NCBI GenBank assembly: GCA_051453625.1
Contig: JBOZIK010000001.1
Location: 8,813,301-8,834,495 of the forward strand
DNA from: Welwitschia mirabilis
Lineage: Eukaryota; Gnetophyta; Gnetopsida; Welwitschiales
Reading direction: 5' to 3'
Length of the DNA: 21,195 nt
How positions within the stretch are numbered: position 1 is the stretch's first letter; each line of letters opens with the position of its first letter. Made by a program: the position numbers and the translations under genes. This document shows, piece after piece, positions 1 through 8,793 of the stretch. The notes under the pieces were generated by a model that did no database searches, was not told the DNA's origin, and was given only the letters and a program-made list of their open reading frames with translations.

Positions 1-723
1 CCATGTTGAGAGATATTTCGGGGATTTCTTGAGCCTTTTAGAGCTAGCGGTAAACCATAGGCTCACATATTTACATCTTCGATAGATTACAGATGCATAG
101 GGTGTATATTATATATCAGAGACTAAGGAATTTTATGACACTATGCACATGAAGCGTCGTCTCGATGTCATGTACAAATGGCAGATATGATTATAGCCAT
201 GGTTCGAGGCCATGAAATAGTAATCCTTCCAAACCAAATTACAACTATGATAGATGTTGGTGGTATTAGGGGTGTTCATATATACACTCAACTAGTGGAA
301 TAAAGAAGCACTGTACATATGGTGTAGCATTAGACATACTAGCTGACTTGACATTAGATAGATGGGGTGTTTTAGTAACTCAGTTGACTCTTGCCTATCA
401 AATTTTACATAGAGGGATGATTCGCAACATCAGCCCATCCTTTCATGATAGTCATGTCATGGTGGATCATCTACAGATTTTGGTAGTATTCAGGTAGGGT
501 GAGCAGATGGACTTACTCATGTTTATATGGAGATAACTTAGGACTATATTATAGGCATAACAGTTACAACCTTTGGGATATCTATGCTTCCTCTTCGTTA
601 TGTATAGACTTCATCTCGTTACTTATAGGACATGGGCATACATGCACTAGGAGAGGTAGAGAGATCTTAAGTTTAAAGACCTGTGGTTGGTGCCTCACTA
701 AAGCAAATTCAGGTCCTTCTAGC
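1..723 (+). pseudogene. Decayed PTP-like (putative plant transposon protein) relic, left part
   Basis: Four short plus-strand stretches in shifting frames line up in order with the plant 'putative plant transposon protein' domain (Pfam Transposase_32 as I recall it). Frame 2 at 104-190 reads a segment with EFYDTMHMKRRLD. Frame 1 at 181-303 contains VRGHEIVILPNQIT, like the family's 'VRG-x-E-I' segment. Frame 3 at 270-497 contains LTLAYQILHRGMIRNISPS, like the region around its conserved LHH. Frame 2 at about 560-723 contains GASLKQIQVLL after a stretch with four stop codons. Order and spacing fit one ancestral protein broken by at least three frameshifts. Such ORFs usually belong to LTR-retrotransposon-related elements, and repeat A downstream on the same strand could be part of that element. 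No start codon can be chosen and the left end leaves the window. The family call rests on remembered motif patterns, so it is moderate; the broken state is certain. Confidence 0.5.
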
Positions 724-1485
724 NNNNNNNNNNNNNNNNNNNNNNNNNNNNNNNNNNNNNNNNNNNNNNNNNNNNNNNNNNNNNNNNNNNNNNNNNNNNN
801 NNNNNNNNNNNNNNNNNNNNNNNNNNNNNNNNNNNNNNNNNNNNNNNNNNNNNNNNNNNNNNNNNNNNNNNNNNNNNNNNNNNNNNNNNNNNNNNNNNNN
901 NNNNNNNNNNNNNNNNNNNNNNNNNNNNNNNNNNNNNNNNNNNNNNNNNNNNNNNNNNNNNNNNNNNNNNNNNNNNNNNNNNNNNNNNNNNNNNNNNNNN
1001 NNNNNNNNNNNNNNNNNNNNNNNNNNNNNNNNNNNNNNNNNNNNNNNNNNNNNNNNNNNNNNNNNNNNNNNNNNNNNNNNNNNNNNNNNNNNNNNNNNNN
1101 NNNNNNNNNNNNNNNNNNNNNNNNNNNNNNNNNNNNNNNNNNNNNNNNNNNNNNNNNNNNNNNNNNNNNNNNNNNNNNNNNNNNNNNNNNNNNNNNNNNN
1201 NNNNNNNNNNNNNNNNNNNNNNNNNNNNNNNNNNNNNNNNNNNNNNNNNNNNNNNNNNNNNNNNNNNNNNNNNNNNNNNNNNNNNNNNNNNNNNNNNNNN
1301 NNNNNNNNNNNNNNNNNNNNNNNNNNNNNNNNNNNNNNNNNNNNNNNNNNNNNNNNNNNNNNNNNNNNNNNNNNNNNNNNNNNNNNNNNNNNNNNNNNNN
1401 NNNNNNNNNNNNNNNNNNNNNNNNNNNNNNNNNNNNNNNNNNNNNNNNNNNNNNNNNNNNNNNNNNNNNNNNNNNNNNNNNNNNN
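724..1485. other. Assembly gap (762 N)
   Basis: A run of N interrupts the PTP-like relic. The two flanks do not resemble each other, so this gap may hold real sequence. Long reading frames that cross it are only artefacts of N having no stop codons. Confidence 0.98.
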
Positions 1486-1714
1486 ATAGTGTGATAATAG
1501 ATCTCCTAGAGATAGGATTCATATAAGGAGATGAGATGGCATGGACCATTACGACATCACTAAACCACTGTTTCCCTAGTGATCTAGAGCATCCTCATTC
1601 TTCTCCTCCTGCATTTGAGTCTGTTGCATATCATAAGTTCATCATGACATGATGAGGGGAGTGACTGGTGATTATATTTTTTTATCTTTCCCTTTATATA
1701 TTATATCAAACTCT

Positions 1715-1716
<2 letters not shown>
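1486..1716 (+). other. Post-gap tail, possible 3' end of the PTP-like relic
   Basis: This stretch is less AT-rich than what follows. One frame gives a serine- and proline-containing run with DLEHPHSSPPAFESVAY. Low-complexity C-termini of that kind are common in retroelement proteins, but I cannot match this one. It may be the end of the relic broken by the gap. No promoter or RNA gene is visible. Confidence 0.25.

Positions 1717-1758
<42 letters not shown>
1717..1758. repeat. (AT)21 microsatellite
   Basis: An uninterrupted AT dinucleotide array of 42 bp. The small reading frame across it encodes only an Ile-Tyr alternation and is not a gene. Confidence 0.97.
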
Positions 1759-1761
<3 letters not shown>

Positions 1762-2186
1762 CAATCAGCATTATGTACATTTTTTGGATTTCATGTATAT
1801 TTTTCTTATTACATACTATTTTTACACTTCATGATGAGGACTATTTGTTTTACCTATGATTATTTTCTTTATCTACTATACATTTTAGAGGGAGTCTATT
1901 GAGTATCAGCATATTTAATGATTATCTTTTTGAAAATTTTTATCATAGGTTTATATTTTTCAAGAATATTATTTTAGCTTGTCATCCCCCATATTATTTG
2001 AATAACCATCAGGATGACAGTATGGCCAGTTTCACTATAGAGGTAAAACATTTAGTTACCTATTTTTGGTAATTCTATCTACATGGTTCAGATTTCTAAA
2101 ATTCTTTTTTGAGATTATTTCATAATATCCTAGTTGTTTCTATTAATAGTCCACTTGGCTCGCAATCATGGCTATTCATTTGATTT
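1759..2186. other. AT-rich spacer without a gene
   Basis: No coding stretch was recognised. A purine run (AGAGGGAGTC, about 1888-1897) followed by TATTGAG could be a worn polypurine tract and LTR start for the plus-strand element, and 1981-2020 carries GTCATCC and AGGATGAC motifs that recur in repeat A. Both points are suggestive only. Confidence 0.3.
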
Positions 2187-3261
2187 TTTTACGAACTGAC
2201 AAGGCTAAGTGAGCGACTATGTTGTACTGCTAACTTGTATGTATTTGATAAGGTATTTTGACTAGTTTTGCAGGGCATTAAATAGGTTTATGTTGAATTT
2301 TAATGATAATGGAGAAATAAGATGAATGATACAAAAAGATGAAATCTTCATTACATTTTACAGCATTTGAGGTAGTTTATAATATTTCCTATTTGAAGTA
2401 AAAATCCTCTAAACAATAAGGATAATGTAATATATTAATAATTATAAAAAAGCCTATCATCCATCTCATCGTCTGGATGACTGTATAGATGACAAAACAC
2501 TCAAGCAAAGGAGGATGTCAACTAGATTGATTTGGTAATTGATGTGGAACTTATAAGATGAAATCATCTCCTATATTGTCTGGATGACCAAGAGGATGAT
2601 ACCAGAGATAGATGCTTCACCAAACTTCACCAAACTCTAGCCATTTATCTCACTTTTTTGGCATTGTTGTTAAGGTTGTTCATGCATCTATTAGTCTTAT
2701 TTATTTTTAGAGTCTATTTTGCAAAAAAAAACCTCCTTCGCCCTCAACTCTGTTTCATTATTGTTTGCACTAAAAATTCTCATGACATAAGATCAAAGGG
2801 CTAGAGATCCATTTATTATTTTTGTAAAGAGACATCTTCCTTGGTATTAGGCTATGTATCCTTTATTGAGATGATGCTCCTTTATAACATATATGTTGAT
2901 TCGATTCTAATCAAAACTTTGTTTCTCTTTTAATATCTTTATTTTGTTCATGTCCCTTATGGTTTATGTTTCTTCTAATTCTATAATAGCTTCTTTAGTG
3001 ATATATATCATAAGGGCAATCTTTGTTAATATTGACATTGTTAGTTTATGTGCATTGTATTTTCTTTTCTAGATCAACTTTCATTTTATTTATATAAGTT
3101 ATTTACATTGATATTTCTGCATTATTATTTTATTTCTACTTTAAGGATACATAGTGTTTTATTTCCTATATTAATTTATTTTCTTCCTACCTATGCTTTT
3201 AAGAAGAATATAACATTTGGATTACTCTCTTGTATATTAGTGTGTTCTATTATGCAATCTT

Positions 3262-3312
<51 letters not shown>

Positions 3313-3357
3313 GATAAGATCTACTTCAAAATGTAATATTTGAAAAAATACACACCA
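2187..3357 (+). repeat. Repeat A copy 1, LTR-like (degraded)
   Basis: This region aligns in direct orientation, with interruptions, to 18661-19760. The best-conserved blocks are the start (GAACTGACAAGGCTAAG here, GAACTGACAAAGGCTAAG there), a middle block (TCTCATGACATAAGATCAAA here, TCTCGTGACAGGAGAGCGAA there), and the end around ATTTGGATTACTCTCTTG through TATTATGCA. Size, direct orientation and the promoter seen in copy 2 fit a long terminal repeat. Copy 1 has no clear TATA box at the matching place. It carries two copies of GTCTGGATGAC (2471-2481 and 2578-2588). Exact LTR ends were not found. It may be the 3' LTR of the PTP-bearing element to the left, or one of a pair with copy 2. Confidence 0.6.
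3262..3308. repeat. Compound (TA)n(GT)14 microsatellite inside repeat A
   Basis: A TA run at 3262-3280 passes directly into a 28-bp GT run at 3281-3308. The matching place in repeat A copy 2 (about 19692-19712) is plain AT-rich sequence, so the array grew in this copy only. Confidence 0.95.
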
Positions 3358-3543
3358 CAACATCATGGTAAAATAAGTCTACTCATTTATCATTATTGGT
3401 TCTAGGTAAGAGTGCATGTACTTGTTCAAATGCTCATTTATTTCAAAAAGCATAAAATCTATTAATCTTATAACACAAGGAAGAAAATTTTTATTCATAA
3501 TATAGTAGCCTATTACATTTACCAAGAATTTAAATAAGTAAGT
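3358..3543. other. AT-rich stretch between repeat A and the gypsy LTR
   Basis: Nothing coding is seen. The left end of the gypsy 3' LTR must lie here or just beyond. TAAGT at 3539-3543 equals the five bases after the gypsy right end (16990-16994), but it sits in a short TAAG repeat, so the match may be chance. Confidence 0.3.
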
Positions 3544-3846
3544 AAGATATAAATATATTATTATGTCTTCTTGAAATTTTCAATTTATGATTTTATCATG
3601 TTATTTTAATTTCTTACATAATGGCATTATCTAATTTTAAATGTTTGGATAGCTTTTTTTATAAAAATATTTTAACATAATTTTTATCATTTTGATGGTA
3701 AATTATGGAAATTACAAACTAAGGTTAATTTAAGATGCCATCTTATTTTTATAAGACCTTTAAATATGGATAATTATTGATTTGATTAAAAGCTTAATAT
3801 ACTTAATATTTAAGAAAATAAGGTTTACAAAAAATGGGATATGACA
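3544..3846 (-). repeat. Gypsy 3' LTR (left boundary uncertain)
   Basis: Read on the minus strand, the LTR starts TGTCATATCCCA directly after a polypurine tract, the usual junction in chromoviruses. The plus-strand end is CA at 3845-3846. The section TTTACAAAAAATGGGAT near the end resembles TTTACAAACAATAGCGAT near the right end of the 5' LTR; the rest is too worn and AT-rich to align by eye. The left edge is a guess based on a possible TAAGT target duplication. Confidence 0.45.
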
Positions 3847-3857
3847 TCCTCCCCCAC
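3847..3857 (-). promoter_or_regulatory. Gypsy polypurine tract
   Basis: The minus strand reads GTGGGGGAGGA immediately before the TGTCA start of the 3' LTR. This is the plus-strand DNA primer site of Ty3/gypsy elements. It marks the LTR edge and is well preserved. Confidence 0.8.
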
Positions 3858-4443
3858 TTAGATCAATTTACTCCTACAAATCAAAATACATAAAGAGCTT
3901 AAGAACATCTAACTAAATGTTATAAGATTCAAAAGGATTTAGGTATTGATTTTTCATTGTTTCCTCTAGTTCCTAAGTAGTTTTATCAAGACTATGATTA
4001 CTCAACTTTATCTTTACTTGGTATATCTCCTTGGTTCATATATTAATAGTTCATTCGTCTAGTACTACTTCTGGCTTATTTATAGTTAAACAATCTTATT
4101 CCACCTAAATATGAAACCAATTTAATACATGATAAGGTTCTCTATTATACTTTATTAGCATACTTACATAGAAAACAACATGCATCTGTAATAATCAAGG
4201 AGGTATTGTAAGCTTGTATGCAATAGATCCAACTCTTTCTAATATTTTAAATGATCTAATGAATCAAGAAGTTATTTTGATATCCTAATTCTTGTCATTA
4301 TTGATTTCATTGGTAACACTTTAAAAAATCCATGATCATTTGTTTTAAACTCAAGAACTCTTCTTCAATAGTCTATACATCTTTTATTTGTTTGCTGCTT
4401 TTTTAAGTCTATTCTTAATAATTCTCATTTTACTTTTCATTTC
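3858..4443 (-). pseudogene. Gypsy integrase C-terminal end with chromodomain-like tail (relic)
   Basis: Between the integrase core and the polypurine tract, the minus strand at 3925-4014 reads KIKLSNHSLDKTT, a stop (3973-3975), then ELEETMKNQY. This resembles the end of the chromodomain-like tail of plant chromoviral integrases, where a Trp is usual at the stop position, so a Trp codon probably became TAG. Weaker similarity upstream (about 4020-4440) fits the linker region, but frames shift several times. In live chromoviruses this tail guides integration through chromatin contact. Here it is not translatable. Confidence 0.6.
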
Positions 4444-4548
4444 TTATAACATTTTTAGTTCTATTATTAATCTTTCTCTAGGTTCTATCCATGAAGTAGG
4501 TGATCTATACTTTCTATCGTATAGGGATTCAAATGGAGCCATTTGAAT

Positions 4549-4568
4549 NNNNNNNNNNNNNNNNNNNN
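4549..4568. other. Assembly gap (20 N)
   Basis: A short N run inside the integrase relic. The reading frame is the same on both sides and the seven unknown codons equal the spacing expected in this conserved segment, so the size appears correct. Confidence 0.97.
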
Positions 4569-4858
4569 TATATGCAAGTTTTACCAATGGTAGGTACTCT
4601 TCCCAACTCTTATAACTATCTGAATACATGCTCTAAGAAAACCTTTTAAATTTTAATTAACTCTTTTTACCTAATTATCTATTTGAGGATGAAATGTAGT
4701 GATCATATTTATTTAGTTCCTAAACCCATTTATAATTCTTATCAAAACTTAGAATTAAATTTTGAATCTCTATCAAAGATAAATACTAGAGATACATCAT
4801 GCAACTGAATAACATTTTAAATATATGTTTTAGCTATATCGTTAGCATCATAATTATA

Positions 4859-4894
4859 NNNNNNNNNNNNNNNNNNNNNNNNNNNNNNNNNNNN
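4859..4894. other. Assembly gap (36 N)
   Basis: A short N run in the integrase core, between the first and second catalytic Asp positions. Its length of about 12 codons fits the family spacing. Confidence 0.97.
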
Positions 4895-5355
4895 ATCAAT
4901 TATTACCATAATTGAGTCATCATTTCTTTGAGTTTTTGAAAGTCCTACAATAAAGTTCATGTAAATCACATCCCATTTATAGTCTAAAATATCATGAGAA
5001 TAAAGTAATCCTACTAGATTTCTATATTTTTCTTTATCTTATTAATAATTAGGGCATCTTGACAAAAATTATACTACATCCTTTTTCATCCTTGATTACC
5101 AAAATTTTTATTTCATATTTTGATACATTTTAGTCCCTCTAGGATGACCTGCTATAAGTGGATTATAAAATTCAAACATTATCTTATGGCTAATTTCATC
5201 TACATTAGAAACCAAAAATATTCCCTTAAATTTCATAATGTCATTTGAATTAATATTAAAATTCTCTAGATCTGTTAGTTTTTCTAACTAGTCCTTTAAT
5301 ATTTAATAATTCTCATCCTTTTTTAATCCCTCTAACATAATGATAGGAATTTTGC

Positions 5356-5417
5356 TTTAGATTTTCATGATTACTTTAAAATAACATTTTCTACTAAGAT
5401 CATCTACAACATTATTT
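5356..5417. repeat. 62-bp gap-flank duplicate, left copy
   Basis: Matches 5727-5788 at 61 of 62 bases by eye; the two copies sit directly against the two edges of an N gap. The likely cause is two contig ends that overlap but were not merged. Confidence 0.9.
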
Positions 5418-5726
5418 NNNNNNNNNNNNNNNNNNNNNNNNNNNNNNNNNNNNNNNNNNNNNNNNNNNNNNNNNNNNNNNNNNNNNNNNNNNNNNNNNNN
5501 NNNNNNNNNNNNNNNNNNNNNNNNNNNNNNNNNNNNNNNNNNNNNNNNNNNNNNNNNNNNNNNNNNNNNNNNNNNNNNNNNNNNNNNNNNNNNNNNNNNN
5601 NNNNNNNNNNNNNNNNNNNNNNNNNNNNNNNNNNNNNNNNNNNNNNNNNNNNNNNNNNNNNNNNNNNNNNNNNNNNNNNNNNNNNNNNNNNNNNNNNNNN
5701 NNNNNNNNNNNNNNNNNNNNNNNNNN
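5418..5726. other. Assembly gap (309 N), probably artefactual
   Basis: The N run lies between near-identical 62-bp flanks. If the flanks are the same DNA, the real gap length is zero and this part of the gypsy pol is continuous. Confidence 0.9.
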
Positions 5727-5788
5727 TTTAGATTTTCATGATTACTTTAAAATAATATTTTCTACTAAGATCATCTACAACATTATTT
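5727..5788. repeat. 62-bp gap-flank duplicate, right copy
   Basis: Second copy of 5356-5417, with one C/T difference. It encodes the end of the RNase H relic on the minus strand. Confidence 0.9.
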
Positions 5789-6150
5789 CTCTTACCTTCA
5801 TGGTATAAAATATCTAGATCAACATCACATAAAAATTTCATCTATCTTCTTTGCCCACAGTTTAAGTTTGGCTAAGTAAGAATCTATTTTAAATTCTTAT
5901 GATTTGTCCAAACTTAAAACTTTACACCATAAAGGTAATGCTTTCATAATTTTAAAGCAAAACTTACTGTAGCTAATTCAAGATTATGAACAGGATAATT
6001 TTTCTCATGAATTTTAAGTTATCTTGATTCATAGGCTATTACTTTTTATCTCATTTAAGCATTGCTTCAATACCTTCTCTAATGCATCGATATAAACTGA
6101 AAAGATCTTTGAATCTTCTAGTATTGCTAAGATTGAAGTACTAGTTAAGC
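5789..6150 (-). pseudogene. Gypsy RNase H domain (relic)
   Basis: Minus-strand fragments carry Ty3/gypsy RNase H landmarks: an Asp codon in VYIDA (Asp at 6086-6088), a HEKNYPVHNLELATV-like segment, an HYLYGVKF-like segment, then TNHKNLK where TDHKSL is usual, followed by a stop. The relic ends with a stretch like DILYHEGKRNNVVDDLSRK, the typical RNase H terminus. At least one acidic position in the TDH segment has become Asn. The domain degrades the RNA template during reverse transcription. It lies just downstream of the reverse transcriptase, as expected in gypsy pol. Confidence 0.8.
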
Positions 6151-7060
6151 ATTCTTTAAGACAATAAATGATTTCTAATATTTTTTATTTATTGAAAGTC
6201 TTTTTTGTTTTTTTAAAGGCTTATTAATGAAGAAGCTATTTTATGGAAGTTGAAGATGAATCAACGATAGTACCCAACAAGACCAAGAAAGATTCTAACC
6301 TTAATAATAATTGTACATATTAATCATTCCATAATTGCTCTAACTTTATCTTGATCCACTAATATGCCTTCATTAGATATTACATGACTAAAAATTGAAT
6401 GGATTCCTTCCAAAAATAATAGTTTTTCATGTCGACATATAATTGATAATTCTGTAAAGTTTGTAATACCATTCTCAAGTGTTTATCATTCCCTTTATAA
6501 GTGTTAAAATAATTAAGTCTATCATTAATATACTATTATAAAGAAATAAAGATGTAATTAAAAGATGTAATTCATAAGACTTATAAATATTGTAGAGGCA
6601 TAAGCTAAATCAAAAGGCATAATAGTAAACTCATAATGTTCATAAGGGGTTCTAAACATTGTTTTATGAATATCTTCTTCTTTAATTCAAACTTGATGAT
6701 ATTTAAATCTTAGATCAACTTTTGAAGATACCTTATCTTCCTTGAGTTGATCAAATAGTCATCTATTCTTGGTAGTGAATACTTCTTTTTTATGGTAACC
6801 TTATTTAGCTATCTATAATTAATGCATAATCTTAATATTCCATCCTTCTTTTTTACAAATGATACAGATGCTTTCCATGGTGATACACTAAGATGAATGA
6901 ATCCTTCTTGTAAGAGTTTTTCAAGCTGAGTTTTTAATTCTTTCATTTCTATAAAAGACATTCTATATGGTTCCTTAGAAATTGGTTAGGCTCTTGGAAC
7001 CAATTCAATAGAAAACTCAACTTCTGAAGTGGTGGCATTTCTAGTAATTTTATTAAAAAT
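6151..7060 (-). pseudogene. Gypsy reverse transcriptase (relic)
   Basis: The clearest pol domain. Starting near 7040, the minus strand gives segments like VEFSIELVP, then [16 protein letters not shown], then [19 protein letters not shown] followed by a stop and LNKVTIKKKYSLPRIDD. A missing base just after this shifts the frame; the new frame continues FDQLKEDKVSSKVDLRFKYHQV, a TGA, then [10 protein letters not shown]. The motif-A Asp in KVDLRF is kept. At the YxDD catalytic loop (about 6515-6535) the first Asp codon is AAT (6524-6526) and bases are missing before it. The Asp of the LCIDYR segment is also Asn. The enzyme copies element RNA to DNA; it is inactive here. Confidence 0.9.
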
Positions 7061-7229
7061 ACATCAAGATATTCTTAGACTATTGGTATATTATTTACTA
7101 AAGTTCCTCATTCTTTTAAGCTACTTGATTTTAGATATAGCATATAAATTAGTAATTCCCTTTTAATTTCTCTTTTTATATGATTTACATTAATTAAATT
7201 CTTTACTTCTAGTTTGTAATAATCTTATA

Positions 7230-7600
7230 AGATTAGTCTTTAACCATGATTCATCACTTTTACTTGATGCTTTTTATAATTTTTACCTGCTCTATTCTAT
7301 ATTAACTAATTTATACCAAAAATAATATCATATTTTCCTAACTTAATAACAATTGGTTGTATCTAAAAATATCCCCCACTTTTACATAAAGTACAGTTTT
7401 GAACTTGCTAATTAGCTTTGGACATGGATCCATTTGCTAACTCTGTGCATTATTTAATTGGAGTACAACATAAATTTTCTCTTATAATAATTTTAGGATA
7501 TATAAATTAATGTATTGCTTTATAATTAAATAAAATAATTAATTTTTTATTATTAAGTAAATCCTTACCTTCTATGACAGAGCTTTGAAATTACACCCTT
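7230..7600 (-). pseudogene. Gypsy aspartic protease (relic)
   Basis: The minus strand shows LGKYDIIFGIN followed by a stop (about 7330), which is the usual 'G-K-x-D-x-I-L-G' segment of retropepsins with Trp replaced by stop. Before it, at 7489-7536, the active-site loop can be placed. The catalytic Asp codon at 7525-7527 is AAT (Asn), the loop Gly codon at 7519-7521 is AAA (Lys), and a stop lies at 7507-7509. It processes Gag-Pol in live elements. The copia insertion lies about 90 bp upstream, between gag and protease. Confidence 0.75.
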
Positions 7601-7689
7601 TGATTATCTACTAATTCTTGAAGTAATCGTATTGATTGAGAAATAGTTTTTGAGCCTTGAGGCTTTTATAGTTGTTATTTGGAAAGGTA

Positions 7690-7694
7690 TCTAT
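7690..7694. repeat. Copia target-site duplication, left copy (TCTAT)
   Basis: Five bases immediately before the element's TG. The same five bases follow the element's CA at 14037-14041. A 5-bp duplication is standard for Ty1/copia integration. Confidence 0.9.
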
Positions 7695-8186
7695 TGATAT
7701 GATTGAGAACCCTAGAAGACGGGTTAATAGATTCTTAAAAATAAAATAGAGTATTGTAAATAAAACAAAGATATATTAAAAACTTACGCAAAATGATTCA
7801 CTAATTTAAAACGTGCATGAAAATAAAAGCTAACAGAAGTAAAGAAAAGAACTATCTAAAATAACAAAATACCAAATATATGCATGTAGGATTTATAGTG
7901 GTTTAGGAATCTCCTACTCCACTCTCAATCCCATTAGAAATCTAGTTGACCCCTCTGAATTTAGTTCAATTTCTGAGTGTCTACTTCAAGTGTGGTCGAT
8001 CCCTTAGAAGTCTGGTCGACTCCTTAATAGGTTAAATGAACTTGAAAGGTTTCTAGTGCTTATAATTCAATGGTTTTAATTTTATCTTTAGACCTGCAAG
8101 TGATTAATATCTTCTGCACAAGGTACATAAAATTTGCTACCCAGAAAACATTAGTTTGACATCAATTAGCAAAACATAATCTAGTA
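7695..8186 (-). repeat. Copia 3' LTR with internal deletion
   Basis: Matches both ends of the right LTR: 7695-7929 with 12392-12626, and 7930-8186 with 13765-14036. The 1138 bases between those blocks in the right LTR are missing. The element-proximal end now reads TA rather than CA. Confidence 0.9.
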
Positions 8187-8200
8187 ATATCGCCATTTGA
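8187..8200 (-). promoter_or_regulatory. Worn copia polypurine tract
   Basis: On the minus strand AAATGGCGATAT directly precedes the 3' LTR start. The usual tract here in this group is a G-run ending GGGGGAGAT, and the preceding bases TTTGTCATCGATGTC also fit the group. It is damaged but in the right place. Confidence 0.5.
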
Positions 8201-8793
8201 CATCGATGACAAACATTACTTATTTGTGAAAATATTTAGAACTTAGAAAAAATCCCCCTCACAAAATGCCTATTATTCTTTTACAAAATTTTACATCTTT
8301 TGAAACCAAGTTAAGACATTTTGTATAATCAAATTTTGTGCTTAAAAATGAAACAATTTTAAGATGCACATTTGAAAGGTTAAGAACACAAATTTTATGA
8401 AGAGCACAATGTGATCATATAAACCATTTAACATATTGATCAGTTAATACATTTTAGAGTTCCCTTCTAGTATTAGACATCAACATTTAAATCTATGAAA
8501 TAACCATCATTGGAAAAACATGTTAAGCACATATGATTTGTACAAGTACAAAAGGATTTGAGATACCAATTGAGAATAATTTAGAGCATAAAATGGAGTG
8601 TATGAAGATTCTATTAAACATATGCAAACATTACAAAATAAAAGTTCTCATCAAGAGGATACTACATTTGAAATTATAAGTAAACATCTAACACCAAACA
8701 AGTAATTCTCCTCTTTTTGACATAAATGATAAAGGGGAGAATAAGAACATATAAGAAAAACATAATTTAAAGCTTCTAAGTAGATTTCTCCTC
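8201..8793 (-). other. Copia 3' untranslated region
   Basis: Non-coding, AT-rich sequence between the PTP ORF and the polypurine tract. Two G-rich patches on the minus strand (GAGGGGGA near 8255, and TTCTCCCCTTTATCATTTAT with GTCAAAAAGAGGAG around 8707-8741) look like the G-rich stretches common near the 3' end of SIRE-type elements. Confidence 0.4.

Larger units (their letters stand above)
4444..5110 (-). pseudogene. Gypsy integrase catalytic core and zinc-binding region (relic)
   Basis: In protein order: remnants of the HHCC zinc region at about 5110-5030 (a frame with RMKKDVV and a single surviving CP), then the catalytic core. The first catalytic Asp should lie in the segment now read MNFIVGL; its codon at 4955-4957 encodes Asn. 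The second Asp survives in FDRDSKF (about 4760). The catalytic Glu is a Lys codon at 4665-4667, just after a TAG at 4671-4673. The C-terminal part 4444-4629 is open and reads SWEEYLPLVKLAY, a 20-N gap, then IQMAPFESLYDRK, a highly typical Ty3/gypsy segment. Two of three DDE residues are lost. Integrase inserts element DNA into the host genome; this one cannot. Confidence 0.85.

Noticed and set aside
499-1494. Plus-strand open frames across the 724-1485 gap
   Set aside because: Most of their length is N, which contains no stop codons. The real part before the gap is in a different frame from the PTP-like similarity for most of its length.
719-1549. Minus-strand open frame across the same gap
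   Set aside because: Only about 21 real residues plus N; no similarity recognised.
1714-1902. Small ORF over the AT microsatellite
   Set aside because: Starts at TTG and is an Ile-Tyr run from the repeat followed by hydrophobic AT-driven residues; no support as a gene.
3048-3314. 88-residue hydrophobic ORF ending in a Cys-Val run
   Set aside because: Lies inside repeat A and ends in the GT array. The hydrophobic residues reflect T-rich DNA, not a membrane protein gene.
3544-3846. Firm LTR pair alignment for the gypsy element
   Set aside because: Beyond the last 25 bases I could not align the left and right LTRs by eye, so the left edge and target duplication are kept as candidates only.
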